Below are positions 16,060-25,977 of a stretch of DNA of 64,000 nt, piece by piece. The stretch is from Desulfovibrio sp. (lineage in GTDB: Bacteria; Desulfobacterota; Desulfovibrionia; Desulfovibrionales; Desulfovibrionaceae). Made by a program: the position numbers and the translations under genes. The notes below the pieces were generated by a model. That model searched no databases. It was not told the DNA's origin and worked only from the letters and a program-made list of their open reading frames with translations. Where the stretch lies: positions 1-64,000 of the forward strand of contig JAISWB010000028.1 in NCBI GenBank assembly GCA_031271265.1, written 5' to 3'. The stretch's first letter is position 1. Each line of letters starts with the position of its first letter.

Positions 16060-18027
16060 TTACTCCTCTCCGGTCTGTTTATGAATGGTGTTGACAGCTT
16101 CTTCGGCAGCCGTCCGCACATCGGGGTCCGGGTGATCCAGCATCGGCAGGAGCGCGCGGAAAGCAGTTTCTCCGCCCAAAGTTCCGAGTACCGCCACTGC
16201 TTTAACCACGATCAGCGTGTTCTCGTCGGACAGCATGCCCACAAGCGGTTCTATGGCCTGCATAGCTTTTTTCTCGCCCAGGCATTCGGCGCAGCGCACG
16301 CAAACCCAAGGATCCGAATCTTTGAGGCCTTCTATAAGGTACGCGTAAAAGCGCGGGTCGTCGCAACGCCCCAGCGTGTCGTACACGGCAAGGCGCACGT
16401 CGCGGCTTTCATCATGCAGTTTGTTTTCCAGCAGTTCCAAATACTCGGGATGCTCCTCCGCATTTTTGCCGATGGCTTCTACCGCGACTTTACGCACATC
16501 GGAGGAGGCGTCGTTAAGGGCATCGCACAAGGCTTCCAGGGAATCCTGTTCGGGGAAGAACCCGAGGCCGTAAGTGCCGATCATGCGCTGCACGGGGTCT
16601 GTGTCCTGCATGAGCCTGCGGAACACGTCCTCCACCTCGGGGGTATGAATGGAAATACAGGCTTCCAGGGCGGATTCCTTGACATCGTTGTAAGGGTGCT
16701 CCAAAAAGGGCAGTATCTTGTCCAGCACTACCGCCGGGTCGCCTTTTTTCCCGAGAAAATGCAGTACGCCGCGCAGCAGGATGCCGTCTTCGGCGGTTTC
16801 CAGCAGATGCAGGAAGAAGTCCTGATATTCGCGTCCGGCGCGGGCTGCGAGTTCCATGATCATGTTGCGCTGCATGTCCCTGCTGCGTTCCGCAAAGGTT
16901 TCAGCCATCATGGCGACGGCGGCTTCTTCATCCACGGCGAGCATCACGCCGAGGGCAGTGGTGGCGACATGCTCGTCGGAGTTGTGCACGGCGGCGTCCA
17001 GTTCCGGGTTGCGGCCCAGTTTGATCAGGGCCTGGGAAGCGAGGGCCACGCGCTCGGCATCCTGTTCCGGGTCAAGGCTGTCAACATGGCGCAGCACATA
17101 AGTTGTCGCGCCGTTGCCGCCGAGGACGGCGAAACCGCGGACAGCGGAATCCTGGATATCCGGATCGTCGTCTTCCAGGACCGACGGCAGGTACCCGGCC
17201 AGGCGCCGGCATTCCTTGCTGCCCAGCAGGCTCAGGGAGCGTTCGCCCATGATGTTGAGCACCGCACGCACGATTTTGTTGCAAAGCGGCGTCACGGCGT
17301 TATCCAGTCGTTTGATGAGTTGCGGCACAGCCTTGATGTTGCCCATTTCGCCCAAGGCGTCCACCATGACGGAGGACACGAGTTCCGAAGCTTTGCCCAG
17401 GGCCTGGACCATGGCGCTGATGGATGATGCGTCCTTGATTTTTATCAGTGCTTCTATGACCGCGAACTGCACCCATTCCTCGTCGTTCAGGGCACTGTTC
17501 AGGCAGGGCGCGGCTTCCGGAAAGGCGAGTTGGCCCAGGCTCACGGCCGCCTGGTAGCGCACGTTGACCTCCGGGTCGTTCAGCAGCGCGACGCAGAGGG
17601 AAGCCACCGCCAATGCGCTGCCCGTGGATCCCAGAATGTCGGCAGCGAAAATCCTGACGTCCGGATCCTCGTCGCGCAGCAGGTCCTGCAAGGCGGGCAG
17701 GTCGCTCTTACCCAAGGCGCGCAGCAGGTCCATGGCGATATTGCGCGCCGGGGCGTTGTCCGAGCGCAACAAGGGGATTACGGCATGCACGACGGCCGGC
17801 CCGCCGATTTTGCGCAGCGCCCTGTCCACCGCTTCCTGCACCCCGATGTTGGGGCTAGCGATATGGCGCACCAGATAGGGAATGGCGGCGGCCGCGGCTT
17901 CCTCGCCGGCTGTCTGCGCCCCCCGGCGCACCAGTTCGGGGTCGCTCTGTTGCAAAAGAGAGAGTATATCGGCTGGTTCTGACATCGGCATCTCCAGAGG
18001 TAAACCGTGCTTGCCGTCCGGCGTCAT
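16060..18027 (-). CDS. HEAT-repeat protein of the chemotaxis operon
   Basis: About 655 residues consist almost entirely of HEAT/PBS-lyase-type helical repeats of 30-35 residues, such as DPEVNVRYQAAVSLGQL, DPDVRIFAADILGSTG and DPVQRMIGTYGLGFF. Such solenoids are binding scaffolds. Its place between cheB and cheR, with ATGA overlap to cheB, implies a role in the signalling complex, but the partner is unknown. A second start at 17985 (MSEPADIL) has GGAG six bases upstream and may be the main one. Confidence 0.85.
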   Translation of the reverse strand: MTPDGKHGLPLEMPMSEPADILSLLQQSDPELVRRGAQTAGEEAAAAAIPYLVRHIASPNIGVQEAVDRALRKIGGPAVVHAVIPLLRSDNAPARNIAMDLLRALGKSDLPALQDLLRDEDPDVRIFAADILGSTGSALAVASLCVALLNDPEVNVRYQAAVSLGQLAFPEAAPCLNSALNDEEWVQFAVIEALIKIKDASSISAMVQALGKASELVSSVMVDALGEMGNIKAVPQLIKRLDNAVTPLCNKIVRAVLNIMGERSLSLLGSKECRRLAGYLPSVLEDDDPDIQDSAVRGFAVLGGNGATTYVLRHVDSLDPEQDAERVALASQALIKLGRNPELDAAVHNSDEHVATTALGVMLAVDEEAAVAMMAETFAERSRDMQRNMIMELAARAGREYQDFFLHLLETAEDGILLRGVLHFLGKKGDPAVVLDKILPFLEHPYNDVKESALEACISIHTPEVEDVFRRLMQDTDPVQRMIGTYGLGFFPEQDSLEALCDALNDASSDVRKVAVEAIGKNAEEHPEYLELLENKLHDESRDVRLAVYDTLGRCDDPRFYAYLIEGLKDSDPWVCVRCAECLGEKKAMQAIEPLVGMLSDENTLIVVKAVAVLGTLGGETAFRALLPMLDHPDPDVRTAAEEAVNTIHKQTGEE

Positions 18028-19124
18028 GCTTTCCGCTGAAAGTGGGCCAGGATGGTTGCACTCATATCTTTAATATCCACTATTTCGTCGGCCAGCCCGG
18101 CGTCCACCACCGCTTTGGGCATGCCGTAAACCACGCAGGATTCTTCGTTCTGGGCTATGGCCCAACCGCCGCGCTGCTTGAGCACCTTGGTGCCTTCCAG
18201 CCCGTCGTAGCCCATGCCGGTCAGGGTAACACCCAAAGCCTTGCTTCCGGCCGCGATGCCGACGGTTTCCATCAGCACGTTGGCCGAGGGTTTGTAGAGG
18301 GCTTCCTTCGGCTCTTCGGTGACGACGGCGAGAAGGCTTCCGCTTTTGTTTTCAAGGCGCAGGTGTTTGCCGCCGGGACAGATGTACACCGTGCCGGGGC
18401 GGACCCGCTCCACGGATTCGGCTTCCTTCACCTTGACGGCGCACTGGTTGTTCAGGCGTTCTGCAAAGGGACCGGTGAAGGACGCAGGCATGTGCTGGGC
18501 TATGAGTATGGGCACGGGAAAATTGCCGGGCAGTTCGGACAGCACTCGCTGGACCGCGGGCGGACCGCCTGTGGATACGCCGACGGCAACGACTTCGAAG
18601 GGCACGCTGCCGCCCGTGTGGAGGATGCGCGGCGCAGGCGGAGGCACCTGCGTGCGGGGAGGCAGGGTGCAGGCGGTTACTGTGGCCTGCCTGCCGGAGG
18701 CGTTTTTGAATTTAAGCCGCATAAAGGCCTTGCGTCTGCTGATGGCCTTGATCTTGGGGCAGAGTTCCTTTTCCAGGCGTTGCGTATCGTGCAGGTTGCC
18801 CGAGCCGAGTTTGGGTATGAAATCCATAGCCCCCAATTCCATGGCCCGCAAAGTGGTGGCTGCTCCTTCACTGGTTATGGAACTGACCATGATGACCGGG
18901 ATCGGATTGGTCGACATAATGCGTTCAAGCGCCTTAAGCCCGTTCATTTTCGGCATTTCGACATCCATGGTGACGACATCGGGATCGAGTTGGGCGGCCT
19001 TGGCCACCGCCTCCTCGCCGTTGGCGGCGGTCCCCGCCACCTGGATATCCTTGTCTTTTTCCAGGATAGATATCAGCGAACGTCGCACAAAAGCCGAGTC
19101 GTCCACAACCAAGACCTTAACCAC
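18024..19124 (-). CDS. cheB: Chemotaxis response regulator / methylesterase CheB
   Basis: Residues 1-120 are a receiver domain (VLVVDDSAFVRRSL, phospho-Asp in TMDVEMPKMNG). After a linker, the methylesterase domain contains the catalytic triad motifs VGVSTGGP (Ser), IAQHMPASFT (His) and GMGYDGLEG (Asp). CheB removes methyl groups from, or deamidates, receptor side chains when phosphorylated by CheA. It is the first gene of the che operon, reading cheB, HEAT, cheR, parA-like, cheW, cheY, cheA. Confidence 0.95.
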   Translation of the reverse strand: MVKVLVVDDSAFVRRSLISILEKDKDIQVAGTAANGEEAVAKAAQLDPDVVTMDVEMPKMNGLKALERIMSTNPIPVIMVSSITSEGAATTLRAMELGAMDFIPKLGSGNLHDTQRLEKELCPKIKAISRRKAFMRLKFKNASGRQATVTACTLPPRTQVPPPAPRILHTGGSVPFEVVAVGVSTGGPPAVQRVLSELPGNFPVPILIAQHMPASFTGPFAERLNNQCAVKVKEAESVERVRPGTVYICPGGKHLRLENKSGSLLAVVTEEPKEALYKPSANVLMETVGIAAGSKALGVTLTGMGYDGLEGTKVLKQRGGWAIAQNEESCVVYGMPKAVVDAGLADEIVDIKDMSATILAHFQRKA

Positions 19125-19308
19125 CGGCTGCTCCTTTATGCCCGCGTTTTTACGCGGCGCTGCAGAATGCCGGTTTCGAAACCGGCCGCAGCGTTGTCGA
19201 TTTTTTTTATCGTAAATCGAAACCGCATAATAAACAACACCTTTCCGGCCGTTATTTTTACTTGCCGGATGTCACGGCAGGGCTTATACCAATCGCCGGC
19301 GCGGGTAT

Positions 19309-19385
19309 CGGGATGTGGCTCAGCCTGGTAGAGCACAGCGTTCGGGACGCTGGGGTCGGAGGTTCAAATCCTCTCATCCCGACCA
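19309..19385 (+). tRNA. tRNA-Pro (anticodon CGG)
   Basis: A 77-base cloverleaf with encoded CCA. The acceptor stem pairs CGGGATG (19309-19315) with CATCCCG (19375-19381). The anticodon stem CAGCG/CGCTG encloses TTCGGGA, giving CGG, which reads the proline codon CCG. The T-loop is GGTTCAAATCC. A terminator hairpin follows 10 bases later. Confidence 0.95.
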
Positions 19386-19395
19386 GAATTTCAAG

Positions 19396-19427
19396 AGGGG
19401 CAGGCAAGTCGTCTGCCCCTTCATTTT
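19396..19427 (+). terminator. Rho-independent terminator after tRNA-Pro
   Basis: AGGGGCAG (19396-19403) pairs with CTGCCCCT (19413-19420), followed by TCATTTTTT. It is a classic intrinsic terminator in the right place for the tRNA transcript. Confidence 0.85.
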
Positions 19428-19522
19428 TTGATACAGACAAATCAGGACAGACAACTGAGTATTCAGCCTGAAAACGCGTTGCCGGAGTTGGTGAGGGGTG
19501 CTGTGCACGGGGTGGAGAACAG

Positions 19523-19687
19523 ATGAAGAAGGAACTTTTGAAGTACCTCTCCGGGCTGTGTCAGACGGCATCGGCGGCACTGCTTGCCGCAGCAATGATT
19601 ATACCCGCCGTTAAGACGCAATCCATTCGGGGCGCGGCCTCAACTGCGGTTATTCGATTTCCGAATAAACAAATGGAAACCGGTTGA
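19523..19687 (+). CDS. Small putative membrane protein (54 residues)
   Basis: A short frame with GGAG six bases before the ATG. The product begins with a basic segment (MKKELLKYLSGLC), continues with one hydrophobic stretch (TASAALLAAAMIIPAV, about residues 15-30) and ends in a polar tail. This is the layout of a small single-span membrane protein or an exported peptide. It lies downstream of the tRNA-Pro terminator and is convergent with folD. I recognise no family; the ribosome-binding site and the amphipathic N-terminus are the only support. Confidence 0.4.
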   Translation: MKKELLKYLSGLCQTASAALLAAAMIIPAVKTQSIRGAASTAVIRFPNKQMETG

Positions 19688-19723
19688 CGCGTATGGGGCG
19701 GAACCTCATCAGTCAATGCTTCC

Positions 19724-20593
19724 TTATATTTCGATACGGACCTTCCGCGCGTGAGCCTTGAACGCCTGTACGGTGTTGCCCATGAGCATGGCTATGGTCA
19801 TGGGACCGACGCCGCCGGGCACGGGACTTGCCGCCGAGGCCACGGCACTTATGGAGGCAAAGTCGGCATCACCGCGCAGACCCTTGTCCGTAACGGAAAT
19901 GCCGATATCCACCACCACGGCGCCCGGCTTGATCATATCGCCGCGCACGGATTCCGGCTTGCCCACGGCCGAAAACACAAAATCCGCTTCTTTGCAGTGT
20001 GCGGCAGCATCCGGCGTCGCAGAGTGGCAGACGGTGACCGTTGCGTCGATACCCTTGGCGCCGAGCATGACGGCCAAAGGTTTGCCGACAATATTACTGC
20101 GGCCCAAAACCACGGCCCGTTTCCCGGCAAGGTTCAGGGAACAGCGCCTGAGCATTTCCATTACTCCGGCCGGTGTGCAGGGGCGCAGGCCGGGAAGGCC
20201 GAGCATGAGCCGGCCCATGTTCACGGGGTGAAAGCCGTCAACATCCTTGGAAGGGTCTATGCGCTCCAGGCAGGCCCGGCTGTCCTGACCGTCCGGCAGG
20301 GGCAACTGGACCAGGATGCCGTCCACGTCCGCGCGGGCATTCAGAGCGTCGATCAGGGCGAGAAGTTCGTCCTGTCCGACCGCGGCAGGAAGGTACACGG
20401 TTTCGGAGTGTATTCCGATCTCGGCGCAGGCCCGCTCCTTGTTGCGCACATAAGTCCGCGAGGGCGGGTCATCTCCGGCCAGAATGACCGCAAGACCGGG
20501 AGGGCGCCCGATTTTGCCCGTCAGGGCGCGAATTTCGACGGCCAATTCGGCGCGGACGACCGCGGCTATACCTTTACCGTCAAGCAGCCGCAC
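19724..20593 (-). CDS. folD: Bifunctional methylenetetrahydrofolate dehydrogenase / methenyl-THF cyclohydrolase
   Basis: FolD interconverts 5,10-methylene-THF and 10-formyl-THF. The family motifs are in order: PPSRTYVRNKERAC (catalytic Tyr/Lys), ILVQLPLPDGQD, DVDGFHPVNMG, GRSNIVGKPLAVML (NADP-binding Rossmann loop) and the C-terminal PVPGGVGPMTIAML. At 289 residues it has normal length. It feeds one-carbon units to purines and methionine and is one step of the folate branch of the acetyl-CoA pathway; metK is encoded nearby. Confidence 0.95.
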   Translation of the reverse strand: MRLLDGKGIAAVVRAELAVEIRALTGKIGRPPGLAVILAGDDPPSRTYVRNKERACAEIGIHSETVYLPAAVGQDELLALIDALNARADVDGILVQLPLPDGQDSRACLERIDPSKDVDGFHPVNMGRLMLGLPGLRPCTPAGVMEMLRRCSLNLAGKRAVVLGRSNIVGKPLAVMLGAKGIDATVTVCHSATPDAAAHCKEADFVFSAVGKPESVRGDMIKPGAVVVDIGISVTDKGLRGDADFASISAVASAASPVPGGVGPMTIAMLMGNTVQAFKAHARKVRIEI

Positions 20594-20652
20594 CTTTGCC
20601 GTCCCTGTTCAATCGCCGTCTGTTACTGTCAAGCGCCCGCACCGTCGTCGGC

Positions 20653-21996
<1,344 letters not shown>

Positions 21997-22091
21997 TTAT
22001 CAGGGAGATTCTCGGTTGACTCCCGAGCCGGGAATATCCTTTTATTTTTTTCAGGAAACGCCCGCGCCGGCCTCCCGGCTTTTCTATGTCC

Positions 22092-22877
22092 TTATCCGGT
22101 TATGCCCTCTTTGTACAGCAGACGCAAGCCGTCCAGCAGCATATCCGGCAATACGGCGTCGAAGCGGCGGGTGACCCGGGCGACAACGGGGGCAAAGCCG
22201 CCCGTGCCCACAACAGCGACCGGGCCGCGCATGCCGGCGGCCAGACGTTCGCAGAGACCTTCGGTCATGGCGGCAAAGCCGAAGACAAACCCGTGCTTCA
22301 GGCTGGTGGCCGTGGAGATGCCCGGTGCCGGCACGGCGCTTTCCACCTCCAGGCTGACCCCCTGCAGCTTGGCCGTGCGCGAGGTCAGAGCGGCTATGGA
22401 CGAGAGTACGCCGGGGCAAATCAAACCGCCCAGATAGGCGTTGCCTTCCACGCAGTCGAAGGTGGTCGCCGTGCCGTAGTCCACGGAAATCAGCGAAAAG
22501 ACGTCCGGAAACAGGCGCCGTGCGGCGTACGCGCCCACCAGACGGTCGGCGCCGACTTCATGGGGGAGGGCATAACGGTTTTCCAGGGGTACGGGCACAT
22601 CTTCGGGGGCAAAGAGCAGTGTTTTCCCCAAAAAGCGCAGGCAGGCGTCACGCGCGAGTTTGCCGATGCCGGGCGACACGGAGCAGGCGAGGCCTCCTTC
22701 AATGTCGCCGGCTTCAAGACCCTGCAGGCGCAGCAGCGCAATGAGAAAAAGCCCGAACTCGTCGGCCGTGCGGCGTTCGTCGCTGGGCAAGGCGAAGGAA
22801 GCATGCAGCTTTTCTCCGTCGCCTATGCCGATTTTAGTGTTGGTGTTGCCTATATCCAGATAGAGACGATAACGCAC
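22092..22877 (-). CDS. coaX: Type III pantothenate kinase
   Basis: CoaX phosphorylates pantothenate, the first step of coenzyme A synthesis. The 261-residue protein has the ASKHA-fold phosphate loops LYLDIGNTNTKIGI and SVDYGTATTFD, and GGLICPGVLSSIAALTSRTAKL for substrate binding. Length is typical. It lies 38 bases downstream of metK and is probably co-transcribed with it. Confidence 0.93.
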   Translation of the reverse strand: MRYRLYLDIGNTNTKIGIGDGEKLHASFALPSDERRTADEFGLFLIALLRLQGLEAGDIEGGLACSVSPGIGKLARDACLRFLGKTLLFAPEDVPVPLENRYALPHEVGADRLVGAYAARRLFPDVFSLISVDYGTATTFDCVEGNAYLGGLICPGVLSSIAALTSRTAKLQGVSLEVESAVPAPGISTATSLKHGFVFGFAAMTEGLCERLAAGMRGPVAVVGTGGFAPVVARVTRRFDAVLPDMLLDGLRLLYKEGITG

Positions 22878-22915
22878 GGGCTGCCGGCTCCGAAGACTGT
22901 CGGGCTGTCGGATGT

Positions 22916-24088
22916 TCAGACCTTGGCCGCTGTTCTGAGGTCGCCTGCGGCGTCGGTTTTTTCCCAGGTGAACTCCGGTTCTTCGCGGCCGAAGTGGCCG
23001 TAGCAGGAGCTTTTAAGGAAAATCGGCCGGGTCAGGTCAAGGCGTTTGATAATGTGATAGGGGCGCAGGTCGAAGACTTTCGTGACGGCCGAGGTCAGCA
23101 CGTCGTCGGGCACCTGCCCGGTCCCCAGCGAAGACGCGAGTACGGAAACGGGCCGGGCAACGCCTATGCAGTAGGCGATCTGCACCTCGCACTTGGGCGC
23201 GAGGCCCGATGCCACCACGTTTTTGGCTATGTACCGGGCCATGTACGCGCCGGAACGGTCCACCTTGGAGCAGTCCTTGCCGGAGAATGCGCCGCCGCCG
23301 TGGTGTCCCATGCCGCCGTAAGTGTCCTGGATGATCTTGCGCCCGGTCAGACCGCAGTCACCCATGGGACCGCCGATAACAAAGCGTCCTGTGGTGTTGA
23401 TGAAAATTTCGCAGTTGTCCTTGTCGAACAGGGAAGCGGGCAGGACGGGATAGATGACCTTTTCCCTGATGTCGGCGACGATTTGTTCCTGCGATATTTC
23501 CGGGGCGTGCTGGGCGGAAACGACCACATTGTTGACGCGTTCGGCCTTGCCGTCCACATATTCGAGGGAAACCTGCGTTTTGCCGTCCGGGCGCAGGTAG
23601 GCGAGCACACCCTGCTTGCGCGCTGCGGTGAGTTGTTGCGAGAGCTTGTGCGCCCAGTAAATGGGCGCGGGCATGAGCGTCGGGGTCTCGTCGCAGGCGA
23701 AACCGAACATCATGCCCTGGTCGCCTGCGCCCTGGTCCTCGTCGACGGCGCGGTCCACGCCCTGAGCGATATCCGGCGACTGCTTGTCTATGGAGGACAC
23801 AACGGCGCAGGTCTGCCAGTCGAAGCCCGTTTCCGAACTGTTGTAGCCTATGTCGCGGATGGTCCTGCGGACTATGTCCGGAAGATCGGCGTAGGCTTTG
23901 GTGGATATTTCACCGGCCAGAAAGGCCATACCGGTGGTGACCAGGGTTTCGCAGGCCACGCGGGAGCCGGGATCCCGGCTGAGCAGGGCGTCGAGCACGG
24001 CATCGGAAATCTGGTCGGCAACCTTGTCCGGGTGTCCCTCGGTGACGGACTCGGAGGTGAAGTAGTATTTGCCTTGGGCAGGAATCAT
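22916..24088 (-). CDS. metK: S-adenosylmethionine synthetase
   Basis: MetK makes SAM from methionine and ATP. The 390-residue protein contains the conserved [23 protein letters not shown]-binding [14 protein letters not shown] and the P-loop-like [19 protein letters not shown]. All three domains are present and the length is normal. The upstream leader contains an ACAGAC/GTCTGT stem around 24117-24142, but I could not fit a SAM riboswitch core to it. Confidence 0.96.
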   Translation of the reverse strand: MIPAQGKYYFTSESVTEGHPDKVADQISDAVLDALLSRDPGSRVACETLVTTGMAFLAGEISTKAYADLPDIVRRTIRDIGYNSSETGFDWQTCAVVSSIDKQSPDIAQGVDRAVDEDQGAGDQGMMFGFACDETPTLMPAPIYWAHKLSQQLTAARKQGVLAYLRPDGKTQVSLEYVDGKAERVNNVVVSAQHAPEISQEQIVADIREKVIYPVLPASLFDKDNCEIFINTTGRFVIGGPMGDCGLTGRKIIQDTYGGMGHHGGGAFSGKDCSKVDRSGAYMARYIAKNVVASGLAPKCEVQIAYCIGVARPVSVLASSLGTGQVPDDVLTSAVTKVFDLRPYHIIKRLDLTRPIFLKSSCYGHFGREEPEFTWEKTDAAGDLRTAAKV

Positions 24089-24535
24089 AAGTACTCCCGG
24101 ATATTCAGGGTGAATACAGACAGGCGGCCGGAGGCCCGTCTGTACGGGCAGCGCCGCGGGCGCGTATATATCAGGAAATTCATATATATTGCTTTGCTGT
24201 TTTACCTATACTCCCCGCCAGGCCTTTTGTCCAGCCGGAATGCAGGCTCCAGGGCGAGGGAAAACTATGTATAACAAGTTGCAATAACACCATATCGGTG
24301 TCGGCGGCATAAACAGGACGCGAAAATTTACTCCGGTCCGCGGCGCATAACTCCGGACACTCCTGCCGGAGATGCCGGTGACTTCCGTCTGGACATCCAC
24401 CTCGGCGCATGCCTATTATATACGGTAACGCGTGACGCAGGCCGTTCGGGCGGCGGAATTTCGACCGGCGGCATGCAGGACTTGGAGGACATTTGCGACA
24501 CAAGTACTGCACATCACGAATCAAGGGAGGAACGC
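24089..24535. other. Divergent intergenic region between metK and the SLC13 gene
   Basis: This 447-base gap must hold promoters for both flanking genes. There is a GC-rich stem near metK (24117-24142) and an AT-rich stretch (24175-24200, CATATATATTGC). A GGGAGG ribosome-binding site lies just before the SLC13 ATG. I see no reading frame with support and no riboswitch I can name. Confidence 0.4.
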
Positions 24536-25828
24536 ATGGAATTATCCCCGGCGGCATTGACGCTGATTGTTCTCGGAGTCATGGCCGTGCTGTTCGTCAC
24601 GGAAATCACCCCCCTGGCCGTCACCGCCATGGGCGGGGCCATAGCTTTGGGGGTATTGGGGGTAATCCCGCCGTCAACAGTATTTTCAGGACTTTCCGAC
24701 TCCACGGTGGTACTCTTCGCGGGCATGTTCATCATCGGCGCGGCCATGTTTCACACGGGCCTGGCGCAGCGCATGGGCGCCCTTGTGGTGCGGGCCTGCG
24801 GGGCGGGCGAAAAAAGCCTGATGTTCGGCACCATGCTTATCGCCGCGCTGCTTTCGTCCGTGTCGTCCAACACGGGCACAACAGCGGCGCTTATGCCGGT
24901 AGTCATCGGCATCTGCTCGGCGGCGCGCATTTCTCCGTCGCGCCAGCTCCTCCCCCTGGCCTATGCCGCCGGCTTCGGCGGCACAATGACTCTGGTCGGC
25001 ACCCCGCCCAACCTGATAGCCAACGCCGCGCTCAAAGCCTCGTCCATGGAACCGTTCGGCTTTTTCGAGTTCGGCCGCATAGGCGTACCCATGACGCTGC
25101 TGGGCATGGCCTATATGATGTTCATCGGCGTCAGGCTGCTGCCGAAGGGAGGCGAAGCGCAGGAGGCGGTGGAAGCCGCCGAGGCGGTTGAAAACGCCGG
25201 CGGCGGCAAGGTGCGGGAAAATCCGCGCGGCATGTGGATCACCGGGCTGACGCTGCTCGCCGTTGTCGTAGTCATGGCCCTGGACGTCAAGAGAATCCCG
25301 CTGGAAACGGCGGCGGTCATCGGCGCGAGCGTACTCATCCTCACGCGTTGCATCGACGAACGGCTTGCCTACCGCAGCATCGACTGGGTAACCATTTTCC
25401 TGTTTGCGGGGATGATGCCTGTGGCGATTGCTTTGGATATGAGCGGGGCGGGCAAACTTATTGCCGACGAGGTCATCGTGTTCATGGGCGGCAAACCTTC
25501 GCCGTATCTGCTGACGGCCGTGCTGTTCATGCTCACCGCCGGTCTTACCCAGTTCATGTCCAACACGGCATCGGCGGCCCTGCTCTGCCCTGTGGGTCTT
25601 TCAATAGCCGGCGGTATCGGCGTTTCTCCCCACGCCGTGGTTATGGCAGTCGCTATCGCCGCCTCGAGCGCCTTCGCCACGCCTGTGGGCACGCCGCCCA
25701 ACACGCTTGTGCTGGGCGCGGGCCGGTACCGCTTCACGGATTACGTCAAGGCAGGCTTACCCCTGACCCTGCTCTACCTGGTGTTCTGTACCTTCCTTAT
25801 TCCGCTGCTCTGGCCTTTTTACGGGTGA
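24536..25828 (+). CDS. SLC13/DASS-family anion or dicarboxylate transporter
   Basis: The 430-residue protein is very hydrophobic with about 11-12 predicted membrane spans in two inverted halves. The paired SNT motifs of the DASS fold are present: SVSSNTGTTAALMPV in the first half and MSNTASAALLCPVG in the second, with TPVGTPPNTLVLG near the end. Family members use Na+ (or exchange) to move di- and tricarboxylates or sulfate. The substrate cannot be told, but sulfate or C4-dicarboxylate would suit the organism. I start at 24536, preceded by GGGAGG. Confidence 0.85.
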   Translation: MELSPAALTLIVLGVMAVLFVTEITPLAVTAMGGAIALGVLGVIPPSTVFSGLSDSTVVLFAGMFIIGAAMFHTGLAQRMGALVVRACGAGEKSLMFGTMLIAALLSSVSSNTGTTAALMPVVIGICSAARISPSRQLLPLAYAAGFGGTMTLVGTPPNLIANAALKASSMEPFGFFEFGRIGVPMTLLGMAYMMFIGVRLLPKGGEAQEAVEAAEAVENAGGGKVRENPRGMWITGLTLLAVVVVMALDVKRIPLETAAVIGASVLILTRCIDERLAYRSIDWVTIFLFAGMMPVAIALDMSGAGKLIADEVIVFMGGKPSPYLLTAVLFMLTAGLTQFMSNTASAALLCPVGLSIAGGIGVSPHAVVMAVAIAASSAFATPVGTPPNTLVLGAGRYRFTDYVKAGLPLTLLYLVFCTFLIPLLWPFYG

Positions 25829-25977
25829 ACCTGAGTTGATCTGTCGCTGTAAATGCGGAATGCAGTCACCACTACCGACTTATTTTTTCACTTCGACAAA
25901 CTGCTTTATCTATATTTGAGTAAACACTATCCCCGAACTTACGCGGCTTCCGTCTGCCGTCTGTCCCGTGCCGCGCT

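Noticed and set aside
18042-19331. 429-residue plus-strand frame opposite cheB
   Set aside because: It is the antisense shadow of cheB, which has all catalytic motifs on the minus strand.
19309-19687. Integrated element at tRNA-Pro
   Set aside because: No integrase gene and no second copy of the tRNA 3' end was seen within the following sequence.
24089-24535. SAM riboswitch before metK
   Set aside because: The leader has a stem but I could not identify the conserved core of any SAM riboswitch class.
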